Below, one piece after another: positions 44,951 through 53,961 of a DNA stretch of 64,000 bases (its first letter is position 1; every line of letters starts with the position of its first letter). A program made the position numbers and the translations under genes. Under the pieces are notes generated by a model that had not been told where the DNA came from, made no database searches, and saw only the letters and a program-made list of their open reading frames with translations. Source of the DNA: Enterobacter_D sp963521185 (lineage in GTDB: Bacteria > Pseudomonadota > Gammaproteobacteria > Enterobacterales > Enterobacteriaceae); contig CAUQTV010000002.1 of assembly GCA_963521185.1 (NCBI GenBank), positions 124,001 to 188,000 of the forward strand, written 5' to 3'.

Positions 44951-44974
44951 AATGATCCTTCATAAGGTTGATGA

Positions 44975-45955
44975 CTAGCGGCTCGCCCGCAGGAGTAACC
45001 AGATAAACACCGGCGCGCCCAGCGTGGCAGTAACCACGCCTATCGGCAGTTCGGCGGCGCTGAGCGCCTGGCGCGCAATGACATCGGCCAGCAGCAGTGC
45101 AACAGCCCCCGCCAGCGCACAGCCGGGCAGTAGCACGCGGTGATCGGTCAGACCGCACAGCCGTAAAATATGCGGGATGACGAGGCCGATAAAACCTATG
45201 GCCCCCGCCATCGCCACGCTGACGCCGACCATCCAGCCCGTTGCCACCACCAGCACGTTACGCCAGAACCACAGCGGCAGACCCAGCTGGCGGGCGGAGG
45301 TTTCTCCCAGCGCCAGCATATTGAGCGGTTGCGATTGCAGGCATACCCACACCATAACAGGTAACAGCCCCAGCATCAGCCAGCTTTGCTGCCAGTCCAC
45401 GCCGCCAAAACCGCCCATCATCCAGTACATAAGCTGACGCAAATCGAACGAGGTGGAAAAATAGATAGCCCAGGTCATTAGCGCGCTACAGATAATGCCC
45501 AGCGCCACGCCCGCGAGTAACAGGCGGCTGGTGGACAGATGTCGCCGCGCAAAGTGCAGCAGGATCAGCGTGATGATGAGCGCACCGGCGATGGCGCACA
45601 GCCCCAGCGCCCAGTCTGGCAGTACGCCGCCGCCCAGCAGCACTGCGGCAATAAGCCCCACACCGGCACCATTAGAGACGCCAAGCAGTCCCGGCTCCGC
45701 CAGCGGGTTCTCAAACAGCGCCTGCATGATGGCCCCGGAGAGCGCCAGCGCGGCCCCCACCAGCATCACCGCGACCGTGCGCGGTAACCGAATCTGCCAG
45801 ACAAAAACCTTCCCGGCATCGCTAAACCAGGCTTGCGGTGACAGCCACTGTTCACCCGCACACAGGCTCAGCGTGCAGGCCAGCAGCAGCAGGAGCGTTA
45901 GCCCGTAAAGCCAGCGGAGGTTGCGACGGTGCTGTAGATGGGCGAATGCCAGCAT
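44975..45955 (-). CDS. btuC: Vitamin B12 ABC transporter permease BtuC
   Basis: Inner-membrane subunit with about ten transmembrane segments, FecCD family. 326 residues, same as E. coli. Motifs SNGAGVGLIAAVLLGGG and GAIGFIGLVIPHILRL are visible. First gene of the btuC-ASCH-btuE-btuD row. Confidence 0.97.
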   Translation of the reverse strand: MLAFAHLQHRRNLRWLYGLTLLLLLACTLSLCAGEQWLSPQAWFSDAGKVFVWQIRLPRTVAVMLVGAALALSGAIMQALFENPLAEPGLLGVSNGAGVGLIAAVLLGGGVLPDWALGLCAIAGALIITLILLHFARRHLSTSRLLLAGVALGIICSALMTWAIYFSTSFDLRQLMYWMMGGFGGVDWQQSWLMLGLLPVMVWVCLQSQPLNMLALGETSARQLGLPLWFWRNVLVVATGWMVGVSVAMAGAIGFIGLVIPHILRLCGLTDHRVLLPGCALAGAVALLLADVIARQALSAAELPIGVVTATLGAPVFIWLLLRASR

Positions 45956-46018
45956 GGGTTCCCATAAATCAAAAAGTGATGTGGTTGATTTTAAGGCGGA
46001 TAATACGTTGAGGAAAGA

Positions 46019-46043
46019 AAAAAGGCCGCATTAGCGGCCTTTT
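46019..46043 (-). terminator. ihfA terminator
   Basis: AAAAAGGCCGC/GCGGCCTTTTT stem with a short loop; T-run on the minus strand follows the ihfA stop. Confidence 0.92.
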
Positions 46044-46056
46044 TGGTTAGTTCAGA

Positions 46057-46356
46057 TTACTCTGCTTTGGGCGAAGCGTTTTCGACGCGGCTTTTCAACT
46101 TCTGGCCGGGTCTGAAGGTCACCACGCGCCGGGCTGTAATGGGAATATCCTCGCCCGTTTTGGGGTTACGTCCCGGGCGTTGGTTTTTATCGCGCAAATC
46201 GAAGTTACCAAAACCGGAGAGTTTCACCTGTTCACCGTTTTCCAAAGCGCGACGGATCTCTTCGAAAAACAACTCGACCAGTTCTTTGGCATCCCGCTTG
46301 CTAAGCCCAAGCTTATCAAACAGATATTCTGACATTTCAGCTTTTGTAAGCGCCAT
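46057..46356 (-). CDS. ihfA: Integration host factor subunit alpha
   Basis: Nucleoid protein that bends DNA sharply as a heterodimer with IhfB. 99 residues of the HU/IHF family, ending SRVENASPKAE; the DNA-intercalating arm GRNPKTGEDIPI is present. Starts 4 bases after the pheT stop, as in E. coli. Confidence 0.98.
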   Translation of the reverse strand: MALTKAEMSEYLFDKLGLSKRDAKELVELFFEEIRRALENGEQVKLSGFGNFDLRDKNQRPGRNPKTGEDIPITARRVVTFRPGQKLKSRVENASPKAE

Positions 46357-46360
46357 AGGT

Positions 46361-48748
46361 TCAATCCCTCAATGAGGCCTGGAATCGCTCTTTTAATGCC
46401 TCTACACATCTGGCAACGGTAGCGGCAATCTCCTCTTCTTCGAGTGTACGGCTGGTATCCTGAAGGATAAGGCTGATAGCGAGGCTCTTATAGCCCTCCG
46501 CCACACCCTTGCCGCGGTACACGTCAAATAAGTTTACGCCAACTACCTGATTTACGCCAACTTTCTTACACTCGGCCAAAACATCTGCTGCTGGCACATT
46601 TTCAGCGACCACAACAGCGATATCACGACGGTTTGCCGGGAAGCGCGAAATCTCCTGAGCCTGAGGCACCACGCGGTCTGCGACCTTGTTCCACTCCAGT
46701 TCAAACACCATTGTGCGACCATTAAGATCCAGTTTACGCTCCAGCTCCGGATGCACAACGCCAATGAAACCAACGCGTTCGCCTTTCAGATAAATCGCCG
46801 CGGACTGGCCCGGATGCAGCGCCGGATTGGCTTCGGCTTTGAACTGAATGTCGTTTAACTGACCGGTCAGGTCGAGCACCGATTCCAGATCGCCCTTCAT
46901 ATCATAGAAATCGACGGTCTCTTTCGCCAGGTTCCAGTGCTCATCGTGACGGTTGCCACAAATGACGCCCGCCAGCATCACATCCTGACGGATGCCCAGA
47001 TTCGCCTGCGTATCAGGCACAAAGCGCAGACCGGTTTCAAAGATGCGCACGCGGCTCTGCTGACGGTTCTGGTTGTAGACCACGGTGGTCAAAAGCCCCG
47101 TCCACAGCGACAGGCGCATCGCGGACATCTCTACCGAGATCGGGCTTGGCAGGATCAGCGCCTCCTGGCCTGGGTGGATCAGCTGCTGAACTTTCGGATC
47201 AACAAAGCTGTAGGTGATCACTTCCTGGTAGCCTTTGTCGTTCAGCAGGGTTTTCACACGCTTAAGCGACAAGTTTGCTTCGCGGTGGCTGCCCATGATT
47301 AAACCCGCCTGAACCGGGGCATCCGGGATATTGTTGTAGCCGTAGATACGCGCCACTTCTTCAACCAGGTCCTCTTCGATAGCCATATCGAAACGCCAGC
47401 TCGGCGCAACGGCCTGCCACTGGTCCTGGCCTTCTGTGATCTCACAACCCAAACGGCGCAGAATATCGCTCACCTGCTCGTCTGCGATGTGGTGACCGAT
47501 CAGGCGATCCAGCTTGCTGCGGCGCAGCGTGATGGTCGCAGGTTTCGGCAGTGCGGCGTCATGAGTAACGTCGATAACGGGACCCGCATCGCCACCGCAG
47601 ATATCCAGCAGCAGGCGCGTCGCACGCTCCATCGCTTTATATTGCAGCGCCGGATCAACACCGCGCTCGTAGCGGTGAGACGCGTCCGTATGCAGCCCGT
47701 GACGGCGTGCGCGACCGGTGATGGACAGCGGGCTAAAGAAAGCGCACTCCAGCAGCACGTCCTGGGTGTCGTCGTTAACGCCTGAGTGTTCGCCGCCAAA
47801 AATACCGCCCATCGCCAGCGCTTTGCTGTGGTCAGCGATCACCAGCGTGTCGGCGTTCAGCTTCGCTTCGTTGCCGTCGAGCAGCACCAGCGTTTCGCCC
47901 TCTTTCGCCATACGCACCACGATGCCACCGTCGATACGGTTACGATCGAACGCATGCATCGGCTGACCGAGTTCGAGCAGCACGAAGTTAGTGACATCCA
48001 CCACCGCGTCAATAGAACGAATACCGCAGCGGCGCAGCTTCTCGCGCATCCACAGCGGCGTCGGGGCTTTAACGTTGATGCCTTTTACAACGCGGCCCAG
48101 GTAACGCGGGCAGGCATCGCCGGCCTCAACCGTGATCGGCAGAGTGTCGGTGATGGTTGCCGCAACCGGGGCGATTTCCGGCTCAATAAGAGGGGATTGA
48201 TTCAGCACTGCCACGTCGCGGGCCACACCGATGATGCCGAGGCAGTCAGCGCGGTTTGGCGTGACGCTGATTTCAATGGTGCTGTCATTAAGCTTCAGGT
48301 ATTCGCGGATGTCGGTGCCAATCGGCGCGTCAGCCGGCAGTTCGATAATGCCACTGTGATCCTCGGAAATACCCAGCTCCGAGAAAGAGCACAGCATGCC
48401 TTCCGACGGTTCACCGCGCAGTTTTGCGGCTTTGATTTTGAAATCGCCCGGTAGCACAGCACCGATGGTGGCCACGGCCACTTTCAGGCCCTGACGGCAG
48501 TTCGGCGCACCGCAGACGATATCGAGCAGGCGTTCGCCGCCAACGTTAATTTTGGTCACCCGCAGTTTGTCTGCGTTAGGATGCTGGCCGCACTCCACCA
48601 CTTCACCCACAACCACACCGTTAAAGCGACCGGCAACCGGTTCTACACCGTCAACTTCCAGGCCAGCCATGGTGATTTGACCGGACAGCGCTTCGCTGTC
48701 GATAGCCGGGTTAACCCATTCGCGTAACCACAGTTCACTGAATTTCAT
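46361..48748 (-). CDS. pheT: Phenylalanyl-tRNA synthetase beta subunit
   Basis: Forms the alpha2-beta2 enzyme with PheS and edits mischarged Tyr-tRNA-Phe. 795 residues, equal to E. coli: N-terminal tRNA-binding OB domain (about 40-150), B3/B4 editing, B5, and the C-terminal ferredoxin-like anticodon-binding domain (about 700-795). Follows pheS by 14 bases. Confidence 0.99.
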   Translation of the reverse strand: MKFSELWLREWVNPAIDSEALSGQITMAGLEVDGVEPVAGRFNGVVVGEVVECGQHPNADKLRVTKINVGGERLLDIVCGAPNCRQGLKVAVATIGAVLPGDFKIKAAKLRGEPSEGMLCSFSELGISEDHSGIIELPADAPIGTDIREYLKLNDSTIEISVTPNRADCLGIIGVARDVAVLNQSPLIEPEIAPVAATITDTLPITVEAGDACPRYLGRVVKGINVKAPTPLWMREKLRRCGIRSIDAVVDVTNFVLLELGQPMHAFDRNRIDGGIVVRMAKEGETLVLLDGNEAKLNADTLVIADHSKALAMGGIFGGEHSGVNDDTQDVLLECAFFSPLSITGRARRHGLHTDASHRYERGVDPALQYKAMERATRLLLDICGGDAGPVIDVTHDAALPKPATITLRRSKLDRLIGHHIADEQVSDILRRLGCEITEGQDQWQAVAPSWRFDMAIEEDLVEEVARIYGYNNIPDAPVQAGLIMGSHREANLSLKRVKTLLNDKGYQEVITYSFVDPKVQQLIHPGQEALILPSPISVEMSAMRLSLWTGLLTTVVYNQNRQQSRVRIFETGLRFVPDTQANLGIRQDVMLAGVICGNRHDEHWNLAKETVDFYDMKGDLESVLDLTGQLNDIQFKAEANPALHPGQSAAIYLKGERVGFIGVVHPELERKLDLNGRTMVFELEWNKVADRVVPQAQEISRFPANRRDIAVVVAENVPAADVLAECKKVGVNQVVGVNLFDVYRGKGVAEGYKSLAISLILQDTSRTLEEEEIAATVARCVEALKERFQASLRD

Positions 48749-48762
48749 TGTTATGTCCTGCC

Positions 48763-49746
48763 TTATTTAAACTGTTTGAGGAAACGCAGATCGTTTTCGA
48801 AGAACGCGCGCAGATCGGTCACGCCGTAGCGCAGCATGGTCAGACGCTCCATGCCCATGCCAAACGCGAAGCCGGAATAAATTTCCGGATCAATACCCAC
48901 GTTGCGCAGTACGTTCGGATGCACCATGCCGCAGCCCAGCACTTCCAGCCACTTACCGTTTTTGCCCATCACATCCACTTCGGCGGACGGTTCGGTAAAA
49001 GGGAAGTAGGACGGACGGAAACGGATCTGCAAATCTTCTTCAAAGAAGTTACGCAGGAAGTCGTGCAGGGTACCTTTCAGGTTGGTGAAACTGATGTTGG
49101 TATCAACAATCAGCCCTTCCATCTGGTGGAACATCGGGGTGTGCGTCTGGTCGTAATCGTTACGGTACACGCGGCCCGGCGCAATAATGCGGATCGGCGG
49201 CTGCTGATCTTTCATGGTGCGGATCTGCACGCCCGAGGTCTGGGTGCGCAGCAGACGGGTGGCATCAAACCAGAAGGTGTCATGATCGGCGCGTGCCGGG
49301 TGGTGACCCGGAATATTCAGCGCGTCGAAGTTGTGATAATCATCTTCAATTTCCGGGCCGGTGGCCACGGTGAAGCCGAGTTCACCAAAGAAGCTCTCGA
49401 TACGATCAATGGTGCGGGTAACCGGGTGCAGACCGCCGTTTTCAGTGCGGCGGCCTGGCAGAGAAACGTCGAGGGTTTCCGCCGCCAGACGCGCGTTTAA
49501 CGCCGCGCCTTCCAGATCGGCTTTGCGCGCGTTTAACGCCTGTTGCACCTGCTCTTTAGCGTCGTTAATAACCGCACCGGCCGCCGGGCGCTCTTCCGCT
49601 GGCAGCTCACGCAGGGTGGTCATTTGAAGGGTCAGATGCCCTTTTTTACCCAGATATTCGACGCGCACATTGTCTAATGCGGCAACATCCGAAGCATCGT
49701 TAATGGCTGCCCTGGCGCTGGCAACCAGCTCTGCGAGATGTGACAT
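48763..49746 (-). CDS. pheS: Phenylalanyl-tRNA synthetase alpha subunit
   Basis: Catalytic class II synthetase subunit. 327 residues from ATG 49746 (MSHLAEL), which is preceded by GAGGAAA; an upstream in-frame ATG overlaps that ribosome-binding site and is not used. Class II motif 2 (FHQMEGLIVD region) and motif 3 (GFAFGMGMERL) are clear. Attenuated by the upstream pheM leader. Confidence 0.98.
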   Translation of the reverse strand: MSHLAELVASARAAINDASDVAALDNVRVEYLGKKGHLTLQMTTLRELPAEERPAAGAVINDAKEQVQQALNARKADLEGAALNARLAAETLDVSLPGRRTENGGLHPVTRTIDRIESFFGELGFTVATGPEIEDDYHNFDALNIPGHHPARADHDTFWFDATRLLRTQTSGVQIRTMKDQQPPIRIIAPGRVYRNDYDQTHTPMFHQMEGLIVDTNISFTNLKGTLHDFLRNFFEEDLQIRFRPSYFPFTEPSAEVDVMGKNGKWLEVLGCGMVHPNVLRNVGIDPEIYSGFAFGMGMERLTMLRYGVTDLRAFFENDLRFLKQFK

Positions 49747-49811
49747 GGTTTTCCTCATTATGTCGGTGCAGACACCGTTATGGTGATCTCTTATTTTTAA
49801 AAATCAGGCAT

Positions 49812-49836
49812 AAAAAAAGCCTCCATCGGGAGGCTT
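49812..49836 (-). terminator. pheST attenuator terminator
   Basis: On the minus strand GCCTCCCGATGGAGGC followed by a run of seven T, about 50 bases after pheM and 65 bases before pheS. It is the terminator arm of the attenuator. Confidence 0.9.
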
Positions 49837-49883
49837 TCTGGCGCTGTTTTTCGTTTCTTCTTTCACGCGCAAGCCCCCTGTGT

Positions 49884-49928
49884 TCAGGTGCTAAAGTAAA
49901 AAAAGAAGCGGAAAATAGCAGCATTCAT
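49884..49928 (-). CDS. pheM: pheST leader peptide PheM
   Basis: 14 codons encoding [14 protein letters not shown], identical to E. coli PheM, with five Phe codons. Ribosome stalling when charged tRNA-Phe is scarce favours antitermination and expression of pheST. Confidence 0.96.
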
Positions 49929-50013
49929 GCTTGCGTTACCTTGTGTGGTAAGGATCGGAAAGCTCTATTCAAAAGGCTTAACGATAAATTGTCAACAAAA
50001 TGACGGTATTGCA

Positions 50014-50042
50014 AATAAAAAAGAGGGAGCAAAGCTCCCTCT
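50014..50042 (-). terminator. rplT terminator
   Basis: On the minus strand GAGGGAGC/GCTCCCTC with a short loop, followed by a T-run, right after the rplT stop. Confidence 0.9.
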
Positions 50043-50051
50043 CTCACTGGC

Positions 50052-50408
50052 TTATGCCAGAGCTGCTTTCGCTTTTTCGACCAGGGCAGTAAATGCCACT
50101 TTGTCGAATACAGCGATGTCAGCCAGAATCTTACGGTCGATTTCAACAGAGGCTTTTTTCAGGCCGTTGATGAATTTGCTGTAAGAAATACCGTTCTGAC
50201 GAGCTGCCGCGTTAATACGTGCAATCCACAGTTGACGGAACTGACGCTTTTTCTGACGACGGTCACGATAAGCGTACTGACCTGCTTTGATAACAGCCTG
50301 GAAGGCAACGCGGTATACGCGAGAACGCGCACCGTAGTAGCCTTTAGCTTGTTTCAAAATTTTCTTGTGACGTGCACGGGCAACTACACCACGTTTTACG
50401 CGAGCCAT
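50052..50408 (-). CDS. rplT: 50S ribosomal protein L20
   Basis: 118 residues, very basic, equal to E. coli. Needed early in 50S assembly and represses translation of rpmI-rplT by binding the mRNA between infC and rpmI. Part of infC-rpmI-rplT. Confidence 0.99.
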   Translation of the reverse strand: MARVKRGVVARARHKKILKQAKGYYGARSRVYRVAFQAVIKAGQYAYRDRRQKKRQFRQLWIARINAAARQNGISYSKFINGLKKASVEIDRKILADIAVFDKVAFTALVEKAKAALA

Positions 50409-50456
50409 ATGCTCTCTCCTGTATCTATATTCTTAAAAGTTAAAAAGGAAAACGAC

Positions 50457-50678
<222 letters not shown>

Positions 50679-50750
50679 TTAATAAACGAAACGTAGGCGA
50701 ACAAAACCTGTGGAACCCTAAGGCTCCACGGGCGTTGTTACTTGAAGGCC

Positions 50751-51293
50751 TTACTGTTTCTTCTTAGGAGCGAGCACCATGATCATCTGACGGCCTTCGA
50801 TCTTCGTAGGGAAGGATTCGACGACTGCCAGTTCACTCAGATCGTCACGGACGCGCGTAAGCACTTCCATACCGATCTGCTGGTGTGCCATTTCACGACC
50901 GCGGAAACGCAGTGTGATCTTAGCTTTATCACCCTCTTCGAGAAAGCGAACCAGGCTGCGGAGTTTTACCTGGTAGTCGCCATCATCGGTACCAGGACGG
51001 AATTTGATTTCCTTGACCTGGATAACTTTTTGTTTCTTCTTCTGTTCCTTAGAAGACTTACTTTTTTCATAAAGGAACTTGCCGTAGTCCATGATACGAC
51101 AAACTGGCGGTTCGGCGTTAGGGCTGATTTCAACTAAATCTACTCCAGCTTCTTCAGCTTTTTCGATTGCTTCTCTCAGACTCACAATACCCAAAGCTTC
51201 GCCTTCCAGACCGGTTAAGCGAACCTCTGTGGCGCGAATCTCGCCATTGATACGATTCGGACGTGCCGTTTGAACTCGTTTTCCGCCTTTAAT
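50751..51293 (-). CDS. infC: Translation initiation factor IF-3 (AUU start)
   Basis: Prevents premature 50S joining and checks start codons. The true start is ATT at 51293 (ATT AAA GGC GGA AAA), giving 180 residues as in E. coli; the first in-frame GTG or ATG is 33 codons later and would remove the conserved N terminus. AGGAATAAGGT precedes it. The rare AUU start lets IF-3 repress its own translation. Starts 3 bases after the thrS stop. Confidence 0.97.
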   Translation of the reverse strand: MKGGKRVQTARPNRINGEIRATEVRLTGLEGEALGIVSLREAIEKAEEAGVDLVEISPNAEPPVCRIMDYGKFLYEKSKSSKEQKKKQKVIQVKEIKFRPGTDDGDYQVKLRSLVRFLEEGDKAKITLRFRGREMAHQQIGMEVLTRVRDDLSELAVVESFPTKIEGRQMIMVLAPKKKQ

Positions 51294-51296
51294 ACC

Positions 51297-53225
51297 TTAT
51301 TCCTCCAGTTGTTTTAGACTGCGGCTGCGAATCTCTTGTTGCAGCTTCTCGATAACGTCATTTACGTCAAGGCTACCCAGGTCTTTACCACGACGGGTAC
51401 GCACGGCCACTTTGCCGGCCTCAACCTCTTTGTCACCACAGACCAACATATAAGGGACACGACGTAAAGTGTGCTCACGGATTTTAAAGCCAATCTTCTC
51501 ATTTCTCAAGTCTGCTTTTACGCGAATGCCCGCATTTTGCAATTTCCGGGTCAATTCGTTGACATAATCAGCTTGAGAATCAGTGATATTCATCACCACA
51601 ACCTGCACAGGTGCAATCCAGGTTGGGAAGAAACCGGCAAATTCTTCAGTCAGGATGCCGATAAAGCGCTCCAGTGAACCGAGAATAGCGCGGTGGATCA
51701 TCACCGGTACCTGACGCTCGTTGCTTTCGCCAATATAAGAGGCGCTCAGACGAGACGGCAGTGAGAAGTCCAGCTGTACAGTACCGCACTGCCATGCACG
51801 ATCGAGGCAGTCATAAAGTGTAAATTCAATTTTAGGGCCATAGAACGCCCCCTCACCCAGTTGATACTCAAACGGGATGTTGTTTTCTTCCAGCGCCACG
51901 GCCAGATCGGCTTCTGCACGATCCCATGCTTCATCGCTACCGATACGTTTTTCCGGACGCGTTGAAAGTTTGACCACGATTTTTTCAAAACCGAAAGTGC
52001 TGTACATATCATAGACTAAACGAATGCATGCGTTGACTTCATCACGCACCTGCTCTTCAGTACAGAAGATATGGGCATCGTCCTGAGTAAAGCCGCGCAC
52101 ACGCATTAAGCCATGCAGCGCACCTGACGGTTCGTTACGGTGGCAGCTACCGAACTCCGCCATACGCAGCGGCAGATCGCGGTAGGATTTCAAGCCCTGG
52201 TTGAAGATCTGCACGTGACCCGGGCAGTTCATCGGCTTGATGCAGTATTCACGGTTCTCAGAAGAGGTCGTGAACATCGCGTCTTTGTAGTTGTCCCAGT
52301 GGCCGGTTTTTTCCCACAGCACACGGTCCATCATGAACGGGCCTTTCACTTCCTGATACTGGTACTCTTTCAGTTTGGACCGCACGAACGTTTCCAGCTC
52401 GCGGAAAATAGTCCAGCCATCGTTGTGCCAGAAGACCATACCCGGCGCTTCTTCCTGCATGTGATACAGGTCAAGCTGCTTACCGATCTTACGATGGTCA
52501 CGTTTTGCCGCTTCTTCAAGACGCTGCAAATAGGCGCTTAAGGCTTTTTTATCCGCCCAGGCGGTGCCGTAAATACGCTGCAACATTTTGTTGTTGCTGT
52601 CGCCGCGCCAGTAGGCACCGGCGGTTTTCATCAGCTTGAAGTGATGGCAAAAACGCATGTTCGGCACGTGCGGACCACGGCACATGTCGATGTATTCTTC
52701 GTGATGATACAAGCCGGGCTTGTCATCATGCGCGATATTTTCATCAAGAATGGAGACTTTGTAGCTTTCGCCGCGCTTCACAAAGGTTTCACGCGCTTCG
52801 TGCCAGCTCACTTTTTTCTTGATGACGTCATAGTTGCTTTCGGCGAGCTCATGCATACGTTTTTCGAGCGCGTCGATATCTTCCTGGGTCAGGGTGTGGT
52901 CAAGATCGATGTCATAATAGAAACCGTTGTCCACGACCGGGCCAATCGCCATTTTGGTATTCGGCCACAGCTGTTTGATTGCGTGACCCAATAAGTGTGC
53001 GCAAGAGTGACGAATAATCTCGATACCGTCTTCATCTTTCGCGGTGATGATCGCCAGTTGAGCATCGTTTTCAATCAGATCGGTAGCGTCAACGAGTTCA
53101 CCGTTAACACGACCTGCGATACAGGCTTTTGCAAGACCAGGACCGATGTCCAGCGCAACATCCATGGGGCTAACAGCGCGGTCAAATTGACGTTGGCTGC
53201 CATCAGGAAGAGTAATTACAGGCAT
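51297..53225 (-). CDS. thrS: Threonyl-tRNA synthetase
   Basis: 642 residues, equal to E. coli. N-terminal TGS domain (1-60), editing domain with HSCAHLLGHA and the HxxxH pattern (about 73-77), catalytic class II core with the zinc cysteine in KPMNCPGHV, and C-terminal anticodon domain. Long leader upstream. Confidence 0.99.
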   Translation of the reverse strand: MPVITLPDGSQRQFDRAVSPMDVALDIGPGLAKACIAGRVNGELVDATDLIENDAQLAIITAKDEDGIEIIRHSCAHLLGHAIKQLWPNTKMAIGPVVDNGFYYDIDLDHTLTQEDIDALEKRMHELAESNYDVIKKKVSWHEARETFVKRGESYKVSILDENIAHDDKPGLYHHEEYIDMCRGPHVPNMRFCHHFKLMKTAGAYWRGDSNNKMLQRIYGTAWADKKALSAYLQRLEEAAKRDHRKIGKQLDLYHMQEEAPGMVFWHNDGWTIFRELETFVRSKLKEYQYQEVKGPFMMDRVLWEKTGHWDNYKDAMFTTSSENREYCIKPMNCPGHVQIFNQGLKSYRDLPLRMAEFGSCHRNEPSGALHGLMRVRGFTQDDAHIFCTEEQVRDEVNACIRLVYDMYSTFGFEKIVVKLSTRPEKRIGSDEAWDRAEADLAVALEENNIPFEYQLGEGAFYGPKIEFTLYDCLDRAWQCGTVQLDFSLPSRLSASYIGESNERQVPVMIHRAILGSLERFIGILTEEFAGFFPTWIAPVQVVVMNITDSQADYVNELTRKLQNAGIRVKADLRNEKIGFKIREHTLRRVPYMLVCGDKEVEAGKVAVRTRRGKDLGSLDVNDVIEKLQQEIRSRSLKQLEE

Positions 53226-53437
53226 TTTATATCCTTATTTGCAGTGGTGACCCACACGAAAGATCACATACAAAATTATTTTCAAATAATTATCAGTAGG
53301 TTAGATAAGGTTTTCCGCTTCACTCTGCGGAATGTGCGCATGCGGGTGCAAACGCCCTTAGCCCCTACTGATAAGCTCACACACGATAGTACACGTCTAC
53401 GCCGCTGGATAAAAGGCTAGTGTTATCAAATAGCCTC
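53226..53437 (-). promoter_or_regulatory. thrS leader region, probable ThrS operator
   Basis: About 200 non-coding bases between fumD and thrS. In E. coli the equivalent leader imitates the tRNA-Thr anticodon arm and is bound by ThrS to block its own translation. The region can form several stem loops, for example CTTATCAGTAGG with CCTACTGATAA (about 53299-53375), but I did not verify the tRNA-like fold. Confidence 0.5.
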
Positions 53438-53644
53438 TTACGTCAGTGCCTTAATTACGGCCTCCATCGCCTCTTTGGTCAGCGCTGAACGCGCGATGCG
53501 CTGGTTGGCGAGCGAGGTTCTTAACACCCCGGCAATCACGATATGTTTCGGTTCCTGACCGAGATCGCGCATCTCAAGCACCACTTTGCCGACCACGCGG
53601 CACATCTCCTGATATAACGCTTCGTCTTTTGCCTGATTTCCCAT
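53438..53644 (-). CDS. fumD: FumD (YdhZ), small fumarase D
   Basis: A 68-residue protein beginning MGNQAKDEALYQEMCRVVG, closely matching E. coli FumD/YdhZ (69 residues), reported to have fumarase activity. ATG 53644 is chosen, with AAGAGG upstream; an in-frame extension of 21 codons is unconserved. In E. coli the gene lies beside pykF; here it is next to thrS, 30 kb away. Confidence 0.92.
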   Translation of the reverse strand: MGNQAKDEALYQEMCRVVGKVVLEMRDLGQEPKHIVIAGVLRTSLANQRIARSALTKEAMEAVIKALT

Positions 53645-53894
53645 CGTTGCCTCTTTTTTGGCGTATCGCTGTAGGCGTAGCTCATCGAAAAACGCTGGCG
53701 TCGTCAAGCACTATGCCGTTTGCCCACGGTGATAGCGTTACCAGTGATGACGCTAATACATTCGCCACACTAATGTAAATTATCGCTTTACACAGATTCC
53801 TCCGCCGTCGGCTAAGTGGCTATTATGCCGACGGTTTCGGCGGTGAAAGAACAAAAATCCCGTGCAATGTTGAACTGGCGCCGTTAAGCAACGC
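53645..53894. other. Intergenic region between fumD and the flagellin gene
   Basis: No supported gene. The fumD promoter is expected here, and the FliA promoter of the flagellin gene follows. Confidence 0.5.
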
Positions 53895-53921
53895 TAAAGT
53901 CATATCGCTAACTGCCGATTA
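53895..53921 (+). promoter_or_regulatory. FliA (sigma-28) promoter of the flagellin gene
   Basis: TAAAGTCA, an 11-base spacer and GCCGATTA match the sigma-28 consensus TAAAGTTT-N11-GCCGATAA, with 3 mismatches in 16 and exact spacing. It ends 40 bases before the start codon. Confidence 0.88.
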
Positions 53922-53961
53922 AAACGTTACTTAGGGCAAACCGAATCGTTAAGAAAAGCAA

